DNA of 64,000 nt from Pseudonocardia sp. CNS-139 (GTDB taxonomy: Bacteria; Actinomycetota; Actinomycetes; Mycobacteriales; Pseudonocardiaceae), in the NCBI GenBank assembly GCA_001942415.1, contig MKJX01000166.1, positions 18,933-82,932 of the forward strand. The letters run 5' to 3'. Positions within the stretch are counted from its first letter, which is position 1. Every line of letters begins with the position of its first letter. The notes beneath the pieces were generated by a model. That model did not search any database and was not told where the DNA came from. It saw only the letters and a program-made list of their open reading frames with translations. Shown piece by piece: positions 1-9,821 of this stretch. A program made the translations under genes and the position numbers.

Positions 1-782
1 GAGTGCGCGGCGGGCACGGAGTTGCTGCCGGCCGGGGCGGTCGTGCGGCCCGCGGTGCTCGGGCTCGCGGCCACGATCGGCCGGGACAGCCTGCTCGTGC
101 ACCCGCGGCCGCGGGTGACCGCGCTGGTCACGGGCGACGAGCTGGTGGACCACGGCCCGCCCGGCCCCGGCCGGGTGCGGGACGCGATCGGGCCGATGCT
201 GCCCGGCCTCGTCGAGCGGGCCGGGGGTGTGTTCGCCCCGGCCGTGCGGCTGCCGGACACCCGCGGCGCGCTGGTCACGGCGCTCGCCACCACCGACGCG
301 ACCTGCTGCTGGTCTCCGGGTCGTCGGCGGCCGGGCCCGCCGACCACCTGCGCGCCGCGCTCGCCGAGCTCGACGCCGACCTCGTCGTGGACGGGGTGGC
401 GTGCCGCCCGGGCCACCCGCAGACGCTCTCCCGGCTCCCCGACGGGCGGCTGGTCGTGGGCCTGCCCGGCAACCCGCTCGCGGCGCTGGTGGCGTTCCTG
501 ACCCTCGGCACGGCGGCGCTGGCCCGGCTGCGGGCCGAGCCGCTGCCCGTGCTGCTGGCCGCGCCCGTCCCGGGCGGGCTGGCCCGGCACCCGACGCACA
601 CCCGGCTCGTGCCGGTGGGCGTGGGACCGGCGGGCATCGAACCGGTCGGGCACGGCGGCTCGGCGATGCTGCGCGGGGCCGCGGTGGCCGACGCGTTCGC
701 GGTGGTGGACCCCGGGCCCGCGGCGGCGATCGCCGCGCGGCTGCTTCCCCTCGATCCTGGAGCGCGACCATGGGGCGTCTGA
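1..782 (+). CDS. moeA: Molybdopterin molybdenumtransferase MoeA, C-terminal part (5' end outside window)
   Basis: C-terminal part of a MoeA-family enzyme, which inserts molybdate into molybdopterin in the last step of molybdenum cofactor synthesis (family knowledge). Visible are the MoCF-domain strand [11 protein letters not shown] near base 115, the region [16 protein letters not shown] near 305, and the conserved [13 protein letters not shown] near 460. The protein runs in frame 1 to about base 300 and in frame 3 afterwards. One missing G (gcg-gac read as gcgac) would restore it, so I read this as one gene with a sequence indel. The stop at 780-782 lies inside the start of fdhD, which fits an operon of molybdoenzyme accessory genes. 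The start is left of the window. Confidence 0.82.
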   Translation, partial: VRGGHGVAAGRGGRAARGARARGHDRPGQPARAPAAAGDRAGHGRRAGGPRPARPRPGAGRDRADAARPRRAGRGCVRPGRAAAGHPRRAGHGARHHRRDLLLVSGSSAAGPADHLRAALAELDADLVVDGVACRPGHPQTLSRLPDGRLVVGLPGNPLAALVAFLTLGTAALARLRAEPLPVLLAAPVPGGLARHPTHTRLVPVGVGPAGIEPVGHGGSAMLRGAAVADAFAVVDPGPAAAIAARLLPLDPGARPWGV

Positions 783-1596
783 TCGCTCGCCGACCGGTGC
801 TGCGGGTCTCCCCCGACGGGCAGGCCCGCCGGCCCGACCAGCTCGCCGTCGAGGAGCCGCTGGAACTGCGCGTCTCCGGCAAGGCGCTGGCCGTCACGAT
901 GCGCACGCCGGGCCACGACGTGGAGCTGGCCCACGGGTTCCTGCTGACGGAGGGCGTGATCGGCGGCGTCGCGACGTGCGCGACGCGCGCTACTGCGATT
1001 CCGTGGACGGCGAGGGCCGCAACACCTACAACGTGCTGGACGTCGGTCTCGCGGACGGCGTGCCGGAGCCCGAGACGGGCGTCGAGCGCAACTTCTACAC
1101 GACGTCGTCCTGCGGGGTGTGCGGCAAGGCGTCGCTGGACGCCGTGCGGCTGCGCACCCGGTTCTCGCCCGCGGGCGACCCGATGCGGATCCCGGCGCCG
1201 CTCCTGGCCGGCCTGCCGGACGCGCTGCGGCGCCGCCAGCAGGTGTTCGACCGCACGGGCGGGCTGCACGCGGCCGGGCTCTTCGCGGCCGACGGCACCC
1301 TGCTCGTCGTCCGCGAGGACGTCGGGCGGCACAACGCCGTGGACAAGACGCTCGGCTGGGCGCTGCTGCAGGGCCGCGTCCCGGCGCTGGGCAGCGTGCT
1401 CGTGGTGAGCGGGCGGGCGTCGTTCGAGCTGGTGCAGAAGGCCGTGATGGCCGGGGTACCGATGCTCGCCGCGGTGTCCGCGCCGTCGTCGCTGGCCGTG
1501 GAGCTGGCCGACGAGAGCGGGCTGACGCTCGCCGGGTTCGTCCGCGGCGGCTCGATGAACGTCTACACGCACCCGGAGCGCATCCTCACCGGCTGA
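770..1596 (+). CDS. fdhD: Formate dehydrogenase accessory sulfurtransferase FdhD
   Basis: FdhD passes sulfur from a cysteine desulfurase to the molybdenum cofactor of formate dehydrogenases. The CxxC pair is in [11 protein letters not shown] near base 1110, and the family features [21 protein letters not shown] and [14 protein letters not shown] follow in order. The ATG at 770 overlaps the end of moeA by 13 bases, so translation is probably coupled. Frame 2 (residues 1-67) changes to frame 1 at about base 972; one missing G in gcggacgtg explains this. The length of about 275 residues is normal for the family. Confidence 0.88.
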
Positions 1597-1622
1597 TCGC
1601 CGCGCACCGAGCGCCCGCTTGC

Positions 1623-1680
1623 CATATACCCCCCGGCGGTGTAGACCTCTTTTCGCGAACCATACCCCCCTATCGTATGG
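1623..1680 (+). promoter_or_regulatory. Candidate CsoR-type copper operator(s) upstream of the copper operon
   Basis: Two related C-tract sequences lie just ahead of the copper genes: TATACCCCCCGGCGGTGTA (1625-1642) and CCATACCCCCCTATCGTATGG-type sequence at 1660-1680, in which CCATAC (1660-1665) is inverted as GTATGG (1675-1680). C-rich inverted repeats flanked by TA are typical of the copper repressor CsoR in actinomycetes (general knowledge). No csoR gene is seen here. A ribosome site (gagagga, 1693-1699) and the ATG at 1708 follow. Confidence 0.45.
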
Positions 1681-1707
1681 TGGGTTGGGAACGAGAGGAG
1701 TGCGGGC

Positions 1708-2628
1708 ATGAGAACGCCGGTCAGGCTGTCGGCGTTCGCCGCCGTGCTCGCTCTGGTGCTGGCCGGCGCGTGGGCCGTGGGCGCCGCGCTCGGACCGGTC
1801 GAGACCACCTCCGCCGCGGCCCCCGCGGCACCGGCCGGGCACGGGCACGCCGCCGGAGCCGCGCAGGCCGGGGAGCACGCCGAGGCGGAGCTGCCGGGCG
1901 GGCTCGCGTCCAGCCACGACGGCTACACGCTGGCGCCCAGCGCCTCGACGCTGGCCGTCGGCACCCCGCAGCAGTTCGCCTTCCGGGTCACCGGCCCGGA
2001 CGGGCGCCCGTCACCGCGTTCGACGTCGAGCACGACAAGCGCATGCACCCGGCGTCGTGCGCCGCGACGCCACCGGCTTCCAGCACGTGCACCCCGAGAT
2101 GCGCCCGACGGCACGTGGTCGGTGCCGCTGACGCTGCCGGCCGGCGGCTCCTACCGGGCGTTCGCCGACTTCGTCCCCACCGGCGGCGAGGGCGTCACGC
2201 TCGGCGTCGACCTCGCCGCGCCCGGCGCGTTCGAGCCGGTCGCGCCGCACCCGTCGCGCGTCGCCGAGGTGGACGGCTACCGCGTGGAGCTGACCGGCGA
2301 GCTGGTGCCGGGACAGGCGTCGCCCGTGACGCTGACCGTGAGCCGGGACGGGCGGCCCGTCACCGACCTGCAGCCCTATCTCGCCGCGTACGGGCACCTG
2401 GTGGCCCTGCGCGACGGCGACCTCGCCTACCTGCACGTCCACCCCGAGGGCGCCCCCGGCGACGGGCGCACGGCGGCCGGACCGCGGATCCCGTTCGTCG
2501 CCGAGGTGCCCAGCGCGGGGCTGTACCGGCTCTTTCTCGATTTCCGCCACGGCGGCACCGTCCGCACGGCAGAGTTCACCGTGCCGACCGGCACCCACCA
2601 GCTCGGCGCCGACGGCCACGGGCACTGA
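1708..2628 (+). CDS. Secreted His-rich copper-associated protein (YtkA/CopC-like)
   Basis: The N terminus is a signal peptide or membrane anchor ([20 protein letters not shown]...). A His-rich linker [16 protein letters not shown] follows at about residues 46-61. The mature part has the His motifs FQHVHPEM and [13 protein letters not shown] typical of actinobacterial copper-associated exported proteins. It probably binds or buffers copper outside the membrane for the CopA pump encoded 20 bases downstream. The frame leaves phase between about 2010 and 2095; the true path reads [13 protein letters not shown] and then [14 protein letters not shown], consistent with about three single-base losses in C or G runs. 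About 305 residues. The exact family is uncertain. Confidence 0.7.
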   Translation: MRTPVRLSAFAAVLALVLAGAWAVGAALGPVETTSAAAPAAPAGHGHAAGAAQAGEHAEAELPGGLASSHDGYTLAPSASTLAVGTPQQFAFRVTGPDGRPSPRSTSSTTSACTRRRAPRRHRLPARAPRDAPDGTWSVPLTLPAGGSYRAFADFVPTGGEGVTLGVDLAAPGAFEPVAPHPSRVAEVDGYRVELTGELVPGQASPVTLTVSRDGRPVTDLQPYLAAYGHLVALRDGDLAYLHVHPEGAPGDGRTAAGPRIPFVAEVPSAGLYRLFLDFRHGGTVRTAEFTVPTGTHQLGADGHGH

Positions 2629-2648
2629 CCGAGGAGAGGAACGACGCG

Positions 2649-4890
2649 ATGAGCACCGCGGTCCGCACCGTCGGGGTCACCGACATCGAGCTGGCGATCG
2701 GCGGGATGACCTGCGCGTCCTGCGCCAACCGGATCGAGCGGCGCCTCAACAAGCTGGACGGCGTCACGGCCACGGTCAACTACGCCACCGAGAAGGCACG
2801 CGTGCACGCCCCGGCCGGGGTCGACCCGGCCGCGCTGGTCGCGGCCGTCGAGGCCGCCGGCTACACGGCCGAGCTGCCCCGGCGGCGGGCGAGGACGAGC
2901 CGGACGACGAGCGGCCCGACCCCGACCGGCCGCTGCGCGAGCGGCTCGTCACGAGCGCGCTGCTGTCGGCACCGGTGATCGTGCTGTCGATGGCGCCCGC
3001 GCTGCAGTTCACGTACTGGCAGTGGATCACGCTGGTACTGGCCGCCCCGGTCGTCACGTGGGCGGCGTGGCCGTTCCACCGTGCGGCGTGGGTGAACCTG
3101 CGCCACGGCGGCGCGACGATGGACACGCTCATCTCGCTCGGCGTGGTCGCGGCGTTCCTGTGGTCGCTCTACGCGCTGCTCTTCGGCGCCGCGGGCGTGC
3201 CCGGCATGGTGCACCCCTTCGAGCTGACGTTCCGCGCGGGCGACGGCACCGCGAACCTCTACCTGGAGGTCGCGGCCGGCGTCACCACGTTCATCCTGGC
3301 CGGGCGGTACTTCGAGGCCCGGGCCAAGCGGCAGGCCGGGTCGGCGCTGCGCGCGCTGCTGGAGCTGGGCGCCAAGGACGTCGCGGTGCTGCGCGGCGGC
3401 GTGGAGACCCGGATCCCGACCGCCCAGCTCGCCGTGGGCGACCGGTTCGTGGTGCGGCCCGGCGAGAAGATCGCGACGGACGGCGTGGTCGAGGAGGGCG
3501 CGTCGGCCGTCGACGCCTCGATGCTCACCGGCGAGTCCGTGCCGGTCGAGGTGCGCGCGGGCGACACCGTGACCGGCGCGACCGTCAACGCGGGCGGGCG
3601 GCTGGTCGTGCGCGCCACGCGGGTCGGCGCCGACACCCAGCTCGCGCAGATGACCCGGCTGGTGGAGGAGGCGCAGAACGGGAAGGCGCAGGTCCAGCGG
3701 CTGGCCGACCGGATCTCCGGGGTGTTCGTGCCGATCGTGATCGCGCTGGCCGTGGCCACGCTCGGGTTCTGGCTGGGCACCGGCGCGGGCCCGGCCGCGG
3801 CGTTCACGGCCGCGGTCGCCGTGCTGATCATCGCGTGCCCGTGCGCGCTCGGCCTCGCGACGCCCACGGCGCTGCTCGTCGGCACCGGCCGCGGCGCCCA
3901 GCTCGGCATCCTGATCAAGGGCCCGGAGGTGCTGGAGTCCACCCGGCGGGTCGACACGGTCGTGCTGGACAAGACCGGCACGGTCACGACCGGCCGGATG
4001 AGCCTGGTGGCCGTGCACCCCGCTCCCGGCGTCAGCGAGCACGAGGTGCTGCGGCTGGCCGGGGCGCTGGAGGACGCGTCCGAGCACCCTGTCGCGCAGG
4101 CGTCGCGGCGGCGGCCCGCGAGCGGCTGGGCACCCTCCCGGCCGTCGCGGAGTTCGCCAACGTCGAGGGGCTCGGCGTGCAGGGCGTGGTGGACGGGCAC
4201 GCGATGCTCGCCGGGCGGCCGGCGCTGCTGGCGCGGTGGAGCGTCGCGCTGGGGCCGGAGCTGGCCGCGGCGCAGGCGGCCGCGGAGGAGCAGGGCCGGA
4301 CGGCCGTGGCGCTGGCGTGGGACGGCGCGGCGCGGGCCGTGCTGGTCGTCGCCGACACGGTGAAGCCGACCTCGGCCGAGGCGATCCGCCGGCTGCGCGG
4401 CCTCGGGCTCACGCCCGTGCTGCTCACCGGCGACAACGAGCGCTCGGCCCGGGCCGTGGCCGCCGAGGTGGGCATCGACGAGGTGATCGCCGAGGTGCTC
4501 CCGGCCGACAAGGTCGACGCCGTCAAGAGGCTGCAGGAGCGGGGCAGGGTCGTCGCGATGGTCGGCGACGGCGTCAACGACGCCGCGGCGCTCGCCCAGG
4601 CCGACCTGGGCCTCGCCATGGGCACCGGCACGGACGTGGCGATCGAGGCCGCCGACGTCACGCTGGTGCGCGGCGACCTGCTCGCCGTGCCCGACGCGAT
4701 CCGGCTCGCGCGGCGCACCCTCGGGACGATCAGGGGCAACCTGTTCTGGGCGTTCGGCTACAACGTGGCCGCGCTCCCGATCGCGGCCGCCGGGCTGCTC
4801 AACCCGATGATCGCCGGCGCCGCGATGGCGGCCAGCTCGGCGTTCGTGGTGGGCAACAGCCTGCGGCTGCGCGGCTTCCGCGCCGGTTGA
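2649..4890 (+). CDS. copA: Copper-translocating P1B-type ATPase
   Basis: Copper efflux pump of the inner membrane. In order: an N-terminal heavy-metal domain with [15 protein letters not shown] near 2700, the actuator motif [10 protein letters not shown] (3520), the ion channel motif [16 protein letters not shown] (3830), the phosphorylation site [11 protein letters not shown] (3960), the ASEHPVAQA motif (4080), the hinge [14 protein letters not shown] (4557), and C-terminal helices ending [12 protein letters not shown]. The coding frame moves 3 to 2 at about 2883 and 2 to 1 at about 4108 (gcggtcgcg read as gcgtcgcg). All catalytic motifs survive, so the gene is probably functional in the organism. 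Length about 747 residues, as usual. Cotranscribed with the preceding His-rich protein. Confidence 0.92.
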
Positions 4891-4901
4891 TCACCGAAAC
4901 C

Positions 4902-4935
4902 GGGACATGAGCTGCAGATATGCAGCTCATGTCCC
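4902..4935. terminator. Perfect 15-bp hairpin between convergent genes
   Basis: GGGACATGAGCTGCA (4902-4916), the loop GATA, then its exact reverse complement (4921-4935). It lies directly after copA and overlaps the stop of the converging methyltransferase gene at 4927, so it could end transcription in both directions. There is no clear T tract. Confidence 0.7.
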
Positions 4936-6108
4936 ATTTCCGATGATCTCGCAGACGAAGCCCCACGGGCGGTCCCGCACCCGGGTCATCACCAGCATCA
5001 CGCGCCGCGAACCGGTGAGCTTGAGCCGCCTGTGGAGCGCGTCGACGTCGCCGGCCAGGCCGCGGCGGCGGATGTCGACGGCGCCGACGTCCAGGCGCGC
5101 AGCCGCTGCGGCAGCCGTCTCTGGTCCCACGGCGCCGAGTCGAGCACCCGCATCGTGCGGGCGAACGGGGTGACCACCGGTTCGTCGGCGGACAGGAACG
5201 CGATGCGCTCGTCGATCTTCCAGGCACCGATCCGGCGGGCCAGCTCCTCGACGGCGCCGGCCCGCGTCACGGCCGGGTCGGGGTCGAGCAGGTAGCCACC
5301 GGGGTCGCGGACCGGCACCGGCTCGCCGTCCGCGGGGACGAGCGTGTCGCCCGCCGGGAGCAGGGTGGCCCGGGCCGGCGCGCCCGCCAGCGCCGGCGAC
5401 CACAGCACGGCCTCCCGCAGCTCGCGCCCGACCGACACGAACTCCGCCTCCCACCCGGCCGGCACCAGCTCGTGCGGCACGCCCGGGGCGGCCTTCACGC
5501 CCACCGCGGGCACCCGCTGCGCCAGGGCGACGCACCAGTCGAGCGGCGGCTCGCTCTGCCCCACCCGCATGCGGCCCCGGGCCGAGCGCCGCGCCGGGTC
5601 GACGAACGCGGCGTCGACGCCGCGCAGGCCGGCGGCCCGCACGTCGTCCTCGACGGGCGTCACCGCGTCCCCGACGCCGTACGCGTGCGCGTTGCGGGCG
5701 GCCATCCAGAGGTGCACGGGTCGCGGTCCACGGCCACGACGGCGCTCCCGGCGGCCAGGGCCAGCAGGTCGCCGCCGATCCCGCAGCACAGGTCCGCCAC
5801 CGTGGCGGCACCGGCGTAGCGCCGGGCGGTGTGCCGGGCGACGACCTCGGCCGAGGACTGCTCCAGCCCGTCGCGGGTGAAGAACATGTCCCCGGCGCGC
5901 GTGAACTTGGCCGCCGCCCGGGCCCGCAGCTCCTGCTGCCGACGGCGTCGGCCACGAGCCGCGCCGGGTACCGCGCGCGCAGCTCGGTGCCGATCCGCAG
6001 CGCCTCCGGCCCGGTGACGTCCCGGCCGCGCAGCGCGTCCAGCAGGTCGGAGCCGGGCGGTTCGAGCAGGTCCCGCAGCCGGTCGAGCTGCTCCGCGGGA
6101 CCCGTCAC
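4927..6108 (-). CDS. Class I SAM-dependent methyltransferase with THUMP-like domain
   Basis: The N terminus MTGPAEQLDRLRDLL (GTG start at 6108) leads into MFFTRDGLEQSSAEVVARHTA, the SAM-binding motif VADLCCGIGGDLLALAAG, and DAAFVDPARRSARGR with a DPARR element like the catalytic loop of this group. The end RRVMLVMTRVRDRPWGFVCE is typical of the C-terminal THUMP-like domain. The substrate is unknown; homologues are generally annotated as RNA or small-molecule methyltransferases. The frame breaks at about 5942, 5720 and 5105, each repairable by one base. About 394 residues, the usual length. Confidence 0.75.
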   Translation of the reverse strand: MTGPAEQLDRLRDLLEPPGSDLLDALRGRDVTGPEALRIGTELRARYPARLVADAVGSRSCGPGRRPSSRAPGTCSSPATGWSSPRPRSSPGTPPGATPVPPRWRTCAAGSAATCWPWPPGAPSWPWTATRAPLDGRPQRARVRRRGRGDARRGRRAGRRPARRRRRVRRPGAALGPGPHAGGAERAAARLVRRPGAAGARGGREGRPGRAARAGAGRVGGGVRVGRARAAGGRAVVAGAGGRAGPGHPAPGGRHARPRGRRAGAGPRPRWLPARPRPGRDAGRRRRGAGPPDRCLEDRRAHRVPVRRRTGGHPVRPHDAGARLGAVGPETAAAAAARLDVGAVDIRRRGLAGDVDALHRRLKLTGSRRVMLVMTRVRDRPWGFVCEIIGNGT

Positions 6109-6128
6109 CGGGCGACCCTACCCAGGAC

Positions 6129-6885
6129 CTACCAGCCCGCGACCGACCCCGCGTCCACCGGCAGCGTCACGCCCGTGACGAAGCTGGCGTCGTCGGAGAG
6201 CAGCCACACGACCGCCGCCGCGACCTCCTCGGCCTCGCCGATCCGCTGCAGCGCCTGCGGCCGCATGATCTCCTTGAGCCGCTCGGGCGTGGCGTTCTTC
6301 GCGAACCCCGTCATGATCGTGCCGGGGGCGACCGCGTTGACCCGGATCAGGTCCTCCGCGTACTCGACGGCCGCGTTCTTCGTCAGCCCGACGAGCCCGT
6401 GCTTGGCCGCGGTGTACGGGGTGAGCCGCTTGACCCCGCGCAGGCCGCGTTGGACGCCGTGTTGACGATCGAGCCGCCGCCGTTCTTGAGCATCTGCCGG
6501 ATCTGGTGCTTCATCCCGAGGAACACCCCGCGCAGGTTGATCGCGATGACCCGGTCGAAGTCCTCGTCCTCGATGTCGGCCAGCAGCTTCCCGCCACCGC
6601 CGATCCCGGCGTTGTTGTGCGCGAAGTCCAGCTTGCCCCACCGCTCGACCACCCCGGCGACGAGCGCCACGTGGTCCTCGGGCCGCGCGACGTCGCAGAC
6701 CTGGAACTCGGCCTCGCCGCCCGTCGCCTTCACCAGCCGGACGGTCTCCTCGCCGCCCTCGCGCGCGGACTCCAGGTCCGACACGAGCACCCGCGCGCCC
6801 TCCTGGCCGGCGCGGACCGCGGTGGCCCGGCCGATCCCGCTCGCGCGCCCGTGACCAGCCCGGCCTTGCCCTCCATCGAACCCAT
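6129..6885 (-). CDS. SDR family oxidoreductase
   Basis: Classical short-chain dehydrogenase. Recognisable are the nucleotide site GIGRATAVRAGQEGARVLVSD, DFAHNNAGIGGGG, the serine region GSIVNTASN, the catalytic YTAAKHG (Y-x3-K), VNAVAPGTIMTG, and the terminal SFVTGVTLPVDAGSVAGW. The start at MGSMEG (6885) is chosen because gggagg sits 6-7 bases upstream; an upstream ATG at 6918 is possible. Frame breaks at about 6843 and 6447 fit one missing base each. Substrate unknown; similar proteins act on alcohols or steroids with NAD. Confidence 0.82.
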
Positions 6886-6969
6886 CGGCCGCCTCCCGAC
6901 GTCGTCGTCGCCTGCCATCGTCGCGCGGCGGCGTCCCGGGAAGCCGGGCCAGCGCGCACGATTGCTTGG

Positions 6970-7757
6970 TCATCCGTGCACGAGCTGTGCCCACACGGGC
7001 TCGGCGAGGGTCCCGGCATCCATCCCAGCGGCCACGAAGTCGGAGCCCGGGTCGGCCGTGTACACCACCCGCCCGTCCCACGGGACGTCCAGCGCGAGCC
7101 GCCACGCGTGCAGGTAGGTGCGCGGGCTGCCGGCGTGGCCGCTCGTGGCCGCGAAGAGCGGGTCGCCGAGGATCGGGGCGCCGGTCCACGCCAGGTGCAC
7201 GCGGATCTGGTGGCGCCGCCCGGACTCCGGGTTGGCCAGCAGCAGCGTCCGGTCGCCGTGCTCGTACAGCCGGTACACGTGCGTCACCGACGGGTAGACG
7301 GGCTTGCCGCCCGCCGAGCCCGCGCCGTCGGCGAGCCGGTAGGTCGCGGACGGCGCGTCGAAGCCGATCGCCTCGCGCGGGCCTGCGACCCGCACCGTGC
7401 CCTTGCGGCCCGTGGTGAGCGGGAGATCCACGGTGAACCGCTGCGGCAGCCCCGTCGCGCGCACCACCGCCAGATACGCCTTGGTCACGGTGCGCGCAGC
7501 GAACTGCCTGGTCAGCGGCCCGTGCGCGGGCGTCTGACGGGCCAGGAGCACCACCCGGAGGTCACCTTGTCGATCCGGTGCACCGGCATCAGCCGTTCGC
7601 CCTCGGCCCGGGCCAGCTCGACGACGTCGGTGTCGTGCCGCTCGCCCGTGACGGACAGGCCCGGCGGCTTGTCGAGCACCACCACGTCGTCGTTGGCGAA
7701 GAGCGTGCGGGTGCGCAGCAGCTCGGGCCAGGTCCAGGCCGGCGCGGTGGTCGTCAT
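6970..7757 (-). CDS. RluA-family pseudouridine synthase
   Basis: Isomerises specific uridines in structured RNA. The catalytic aspartate lies in MPVHRIDKVTSG (the usual form is HRLDxxTSG). Other family segments are FANDDVVVLDKPPGLSV at the N terminus, VTKAYLAVVRA, and GRRHQIRVHLAWTGAPILGD. There is no S4 domain, so this is the short RluA-like form of about 262 residues. One frame break at about 7555 (gggg read as ggg before tgg). Its ATG overlaps the stop of the DUF427 gene by 4 bases, so the two are coupled. Confidence 0.83.
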
Positions 7758-8539
7758 CGGGAGAAGTGTGTCACCGGCCGCGGCTGGCGCTCGCCGTCGA
7801 GCACCACGTCGACCATCTCGTCGTAGAACGCGACGAGCCCTGCGATCGGCTGCATCGCGAGCGTCGGGAAGGAGTACGACCACGCCAGGTCCGGATGCAG
7901 CGTGCCGCCGGTGCGCACCGACCAGTACGCGCTGGTCCGGCCCTTGTACGGGCACGCGGTGACGGTGTCGCTCGGCACCAGGTGGTCGAAGTCCACGGAG
8001 GTGCGGTCGAAGTAGTAGCGGGTGGGCAGGCCGGTCTCGAACACCATCACCGGCGCGTCCGACTCCGCGAGCACCACCCCGTCCAGCTCGACGCGGACGC
8101 GCCGGGTGGAGCGCACCGCGTCGACGCGCGCGTACGGGTTGCGCGGGTGGACGAAGACCTCCTCGTCCTCCTCGTACCAGGCGTCCAGCGCTGCCCAGTC
8201 GAAGCGCACGGTGCCGGCCAGGCCGTCGACCGAGCCCTCGCCGTGGACGCGCGCGGCGCCCGGGCGGACCGTCTCGCCGACGCGCAGCCCGTGGCGCCGC
8301 GCCGGGCCGAACCGCAGGTGCAGCTCCCGCTCCTCGTCGACGAGCACGCCGGGCACGACGTCGGCGAGCGGCACGTAGTACTGCGGGTAGGGCGGCCACT
8401 CCCAGACGTAGAGCGCGCGGGTGGTGTCGAGCACGACCTGCCCGCCCAGCACCGCGCGGATGCGCCGGGGCACCGGCTCGATCCGGCCGGGAGCCGCGGC
8501 GGACTCGGGGTAGTTGCGGAGGTCCGGCGCACCGCTCAT
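7754..8539 (-). CDS. DUF427 domain-containing protein
   Basis: Intact frame of 261 residues. The C-terminal part has the DUF427 signatures VFVHPRNPYARVDAVRSTR, SDAPVMVFETGLPTRYYFDR and ACPYKGRTSAYWSV, and an incomplete repeat of the same fold precedes it (HLRFGPARRHGLRVGE). DUF427 proteins are small beta-rich proteins of unknown function, common in actinobacteria. Encoded just ahead of the RluA-type synthase with a 4-base overlap. Confidence 0.85.
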   Translation of the reverse strand: MSGAPDLRNYPESAAAPGRIEPVPRRIRAVLGGQVVLDTTRALYVWEWPPYPQYYVPLADVVPGVLVDEERELHLRFGPARRHGLRVGETVRPGAARVHGEGSVDGLAGTVRFDWAALDAWYEEDEEVFVHPRNPYARVDAVRSTRRVRVELDGVVLAESDAPVMVFETGLPTRYYFDRTSVDFDHLVPSDTVTACPYKGRTSAYWSVRTGGTLHPDLAWSYSFPTLAMQPIAGLVAFYDEMVDVVLDGERQPRPVTHFSR

Positions 8540-8568
8540 GCGGTCAACGCTAGTCCCGCCAGCGGGCC

Positions 8569-9689
8569 TCAGGCGTGCGGTAGCGGTGCCCGGTCGGAGC
8601 CGGGGGATACCCGACCGGACACCGCAGCTCGCGCGGCGCGGAAGCGCCCGTAGGCCGGCACCAGCTCGCGGGCGCTGCCGCCGGAGTACTGGTAGAGCGC
8701 GATGCTCGTGGCGAGGTGGCCGAACCGCTCCTGCAGCTTCACGCCGATCTCGTCCGGCTCGCCGACCACGGCGAACGCGTCGAGCACGGTGTCGTCGACG
8801 AGCGCGGGCATCTCGTCCCAGCGGCCCTGCGCGGCCAGCTGCTGCATCTCGTCGCGCACGGCGCCGAGGCCCTCGCCCTCCAGGATGCCCGTGTAGGTCG
8901 GGATCGCGGCGTACTTGGCGATCTGCTCGCGCGCGAACTGCGCGGACGCGGCGAACTCCTCCTCGGTGGCGCCGCTGACCACGATCGGCGTCACGTGCAG
9001 CAGGAACCCGTCCATCGTCCTCCCGGCCGCCTCGCGGCCGCGGCGCAGCAGCGGCAGCGCGGTCGACTCCAGGTAGCGGCGCGTCGCGATCGTGTGCGCG
9101 AGGTAGCCGTCGGCCACCTCGCCGGCGACCTCCGTCATCAGCTCGCCGACGCCGGCCAGCATGATCGGCGGGTTGCCGTACGGGTTGGGGCCGGGGTCGA
9201 AGAACGCGTCCATCAGCGTGTGCCGGTAGAACTCGCCGCGGAACCGCAGCCGCTCCCCCGTCCCGAACGCGTGCCAGATCGCCCGCACGGCCAGCACGAA
9301 CTCCCGCATCCGGCCGCCGGGCTGGACCACGGCATCCCGAACCGGCGGGTGATGTGCGTCTTCATCTGCGAGCCCAGCCCCAGCCCGAACCGGCCCCCGG
9401 AGAGCAGCTGCAGGTCGTTGGCCGCGACGGCGACCGTCATCGGGTTGCGCGCGAACGCGACGGCGAGCCCGGTGTTGACGCGGACCCGGCCCGTCCGGGC
9501 GGCGGCGACGGCCAGCCCGACGAACGGGTCGTGCTTGGTCTCGGCCATCCACAGCGAGTCGAGGCCCAGCTCCTCCACCTCGGACGCCACCGCGGCCAGC
9601 CGGGTCGGGGAGATGGCGACCGTGTGGTAGCCGAGCCCGATGTCGCCCGTGGTGCCGCCGGTGGCGGTGAGGGGAGCCGTCGCCGTCAT
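8569..9689 (-). CDS. LLM-class F420-dependent oxidoreductase
   Basis: Luciferase-like monooxygenase fold, probably using coenzyme F420. Seen are IGLGYHTVAISPTRLAAV, EELGLDSLWMAETKHDPF, the barrel segment LLSGGRFGLGLGSQMK, FYRHTLMDAFFDPGP, and the late segment DAFAVVGEPDEIGVKLQERF. The start ATG at 9689 gives about 373 residues. One frame break at about 9335 within GMPW...QPGGRMREF. Substrate unknown. Divergent from the carboxylase gene, with a 132-bp spacer in which I see no clear motif. Confidence 0.82.
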
Positions 9690-9821
9690 GGCACCGATGA
9701 CAACACGGGCGGAACGGGCGAAACCATGTCACCAATGGGCCATGACCGCTTCGATCGCGGATCCACCGCTCTTCCAGCCGCTTCTGCGAGCGTCAGCACG
9801 ATCGGACGAGGAGGAGCGGCC

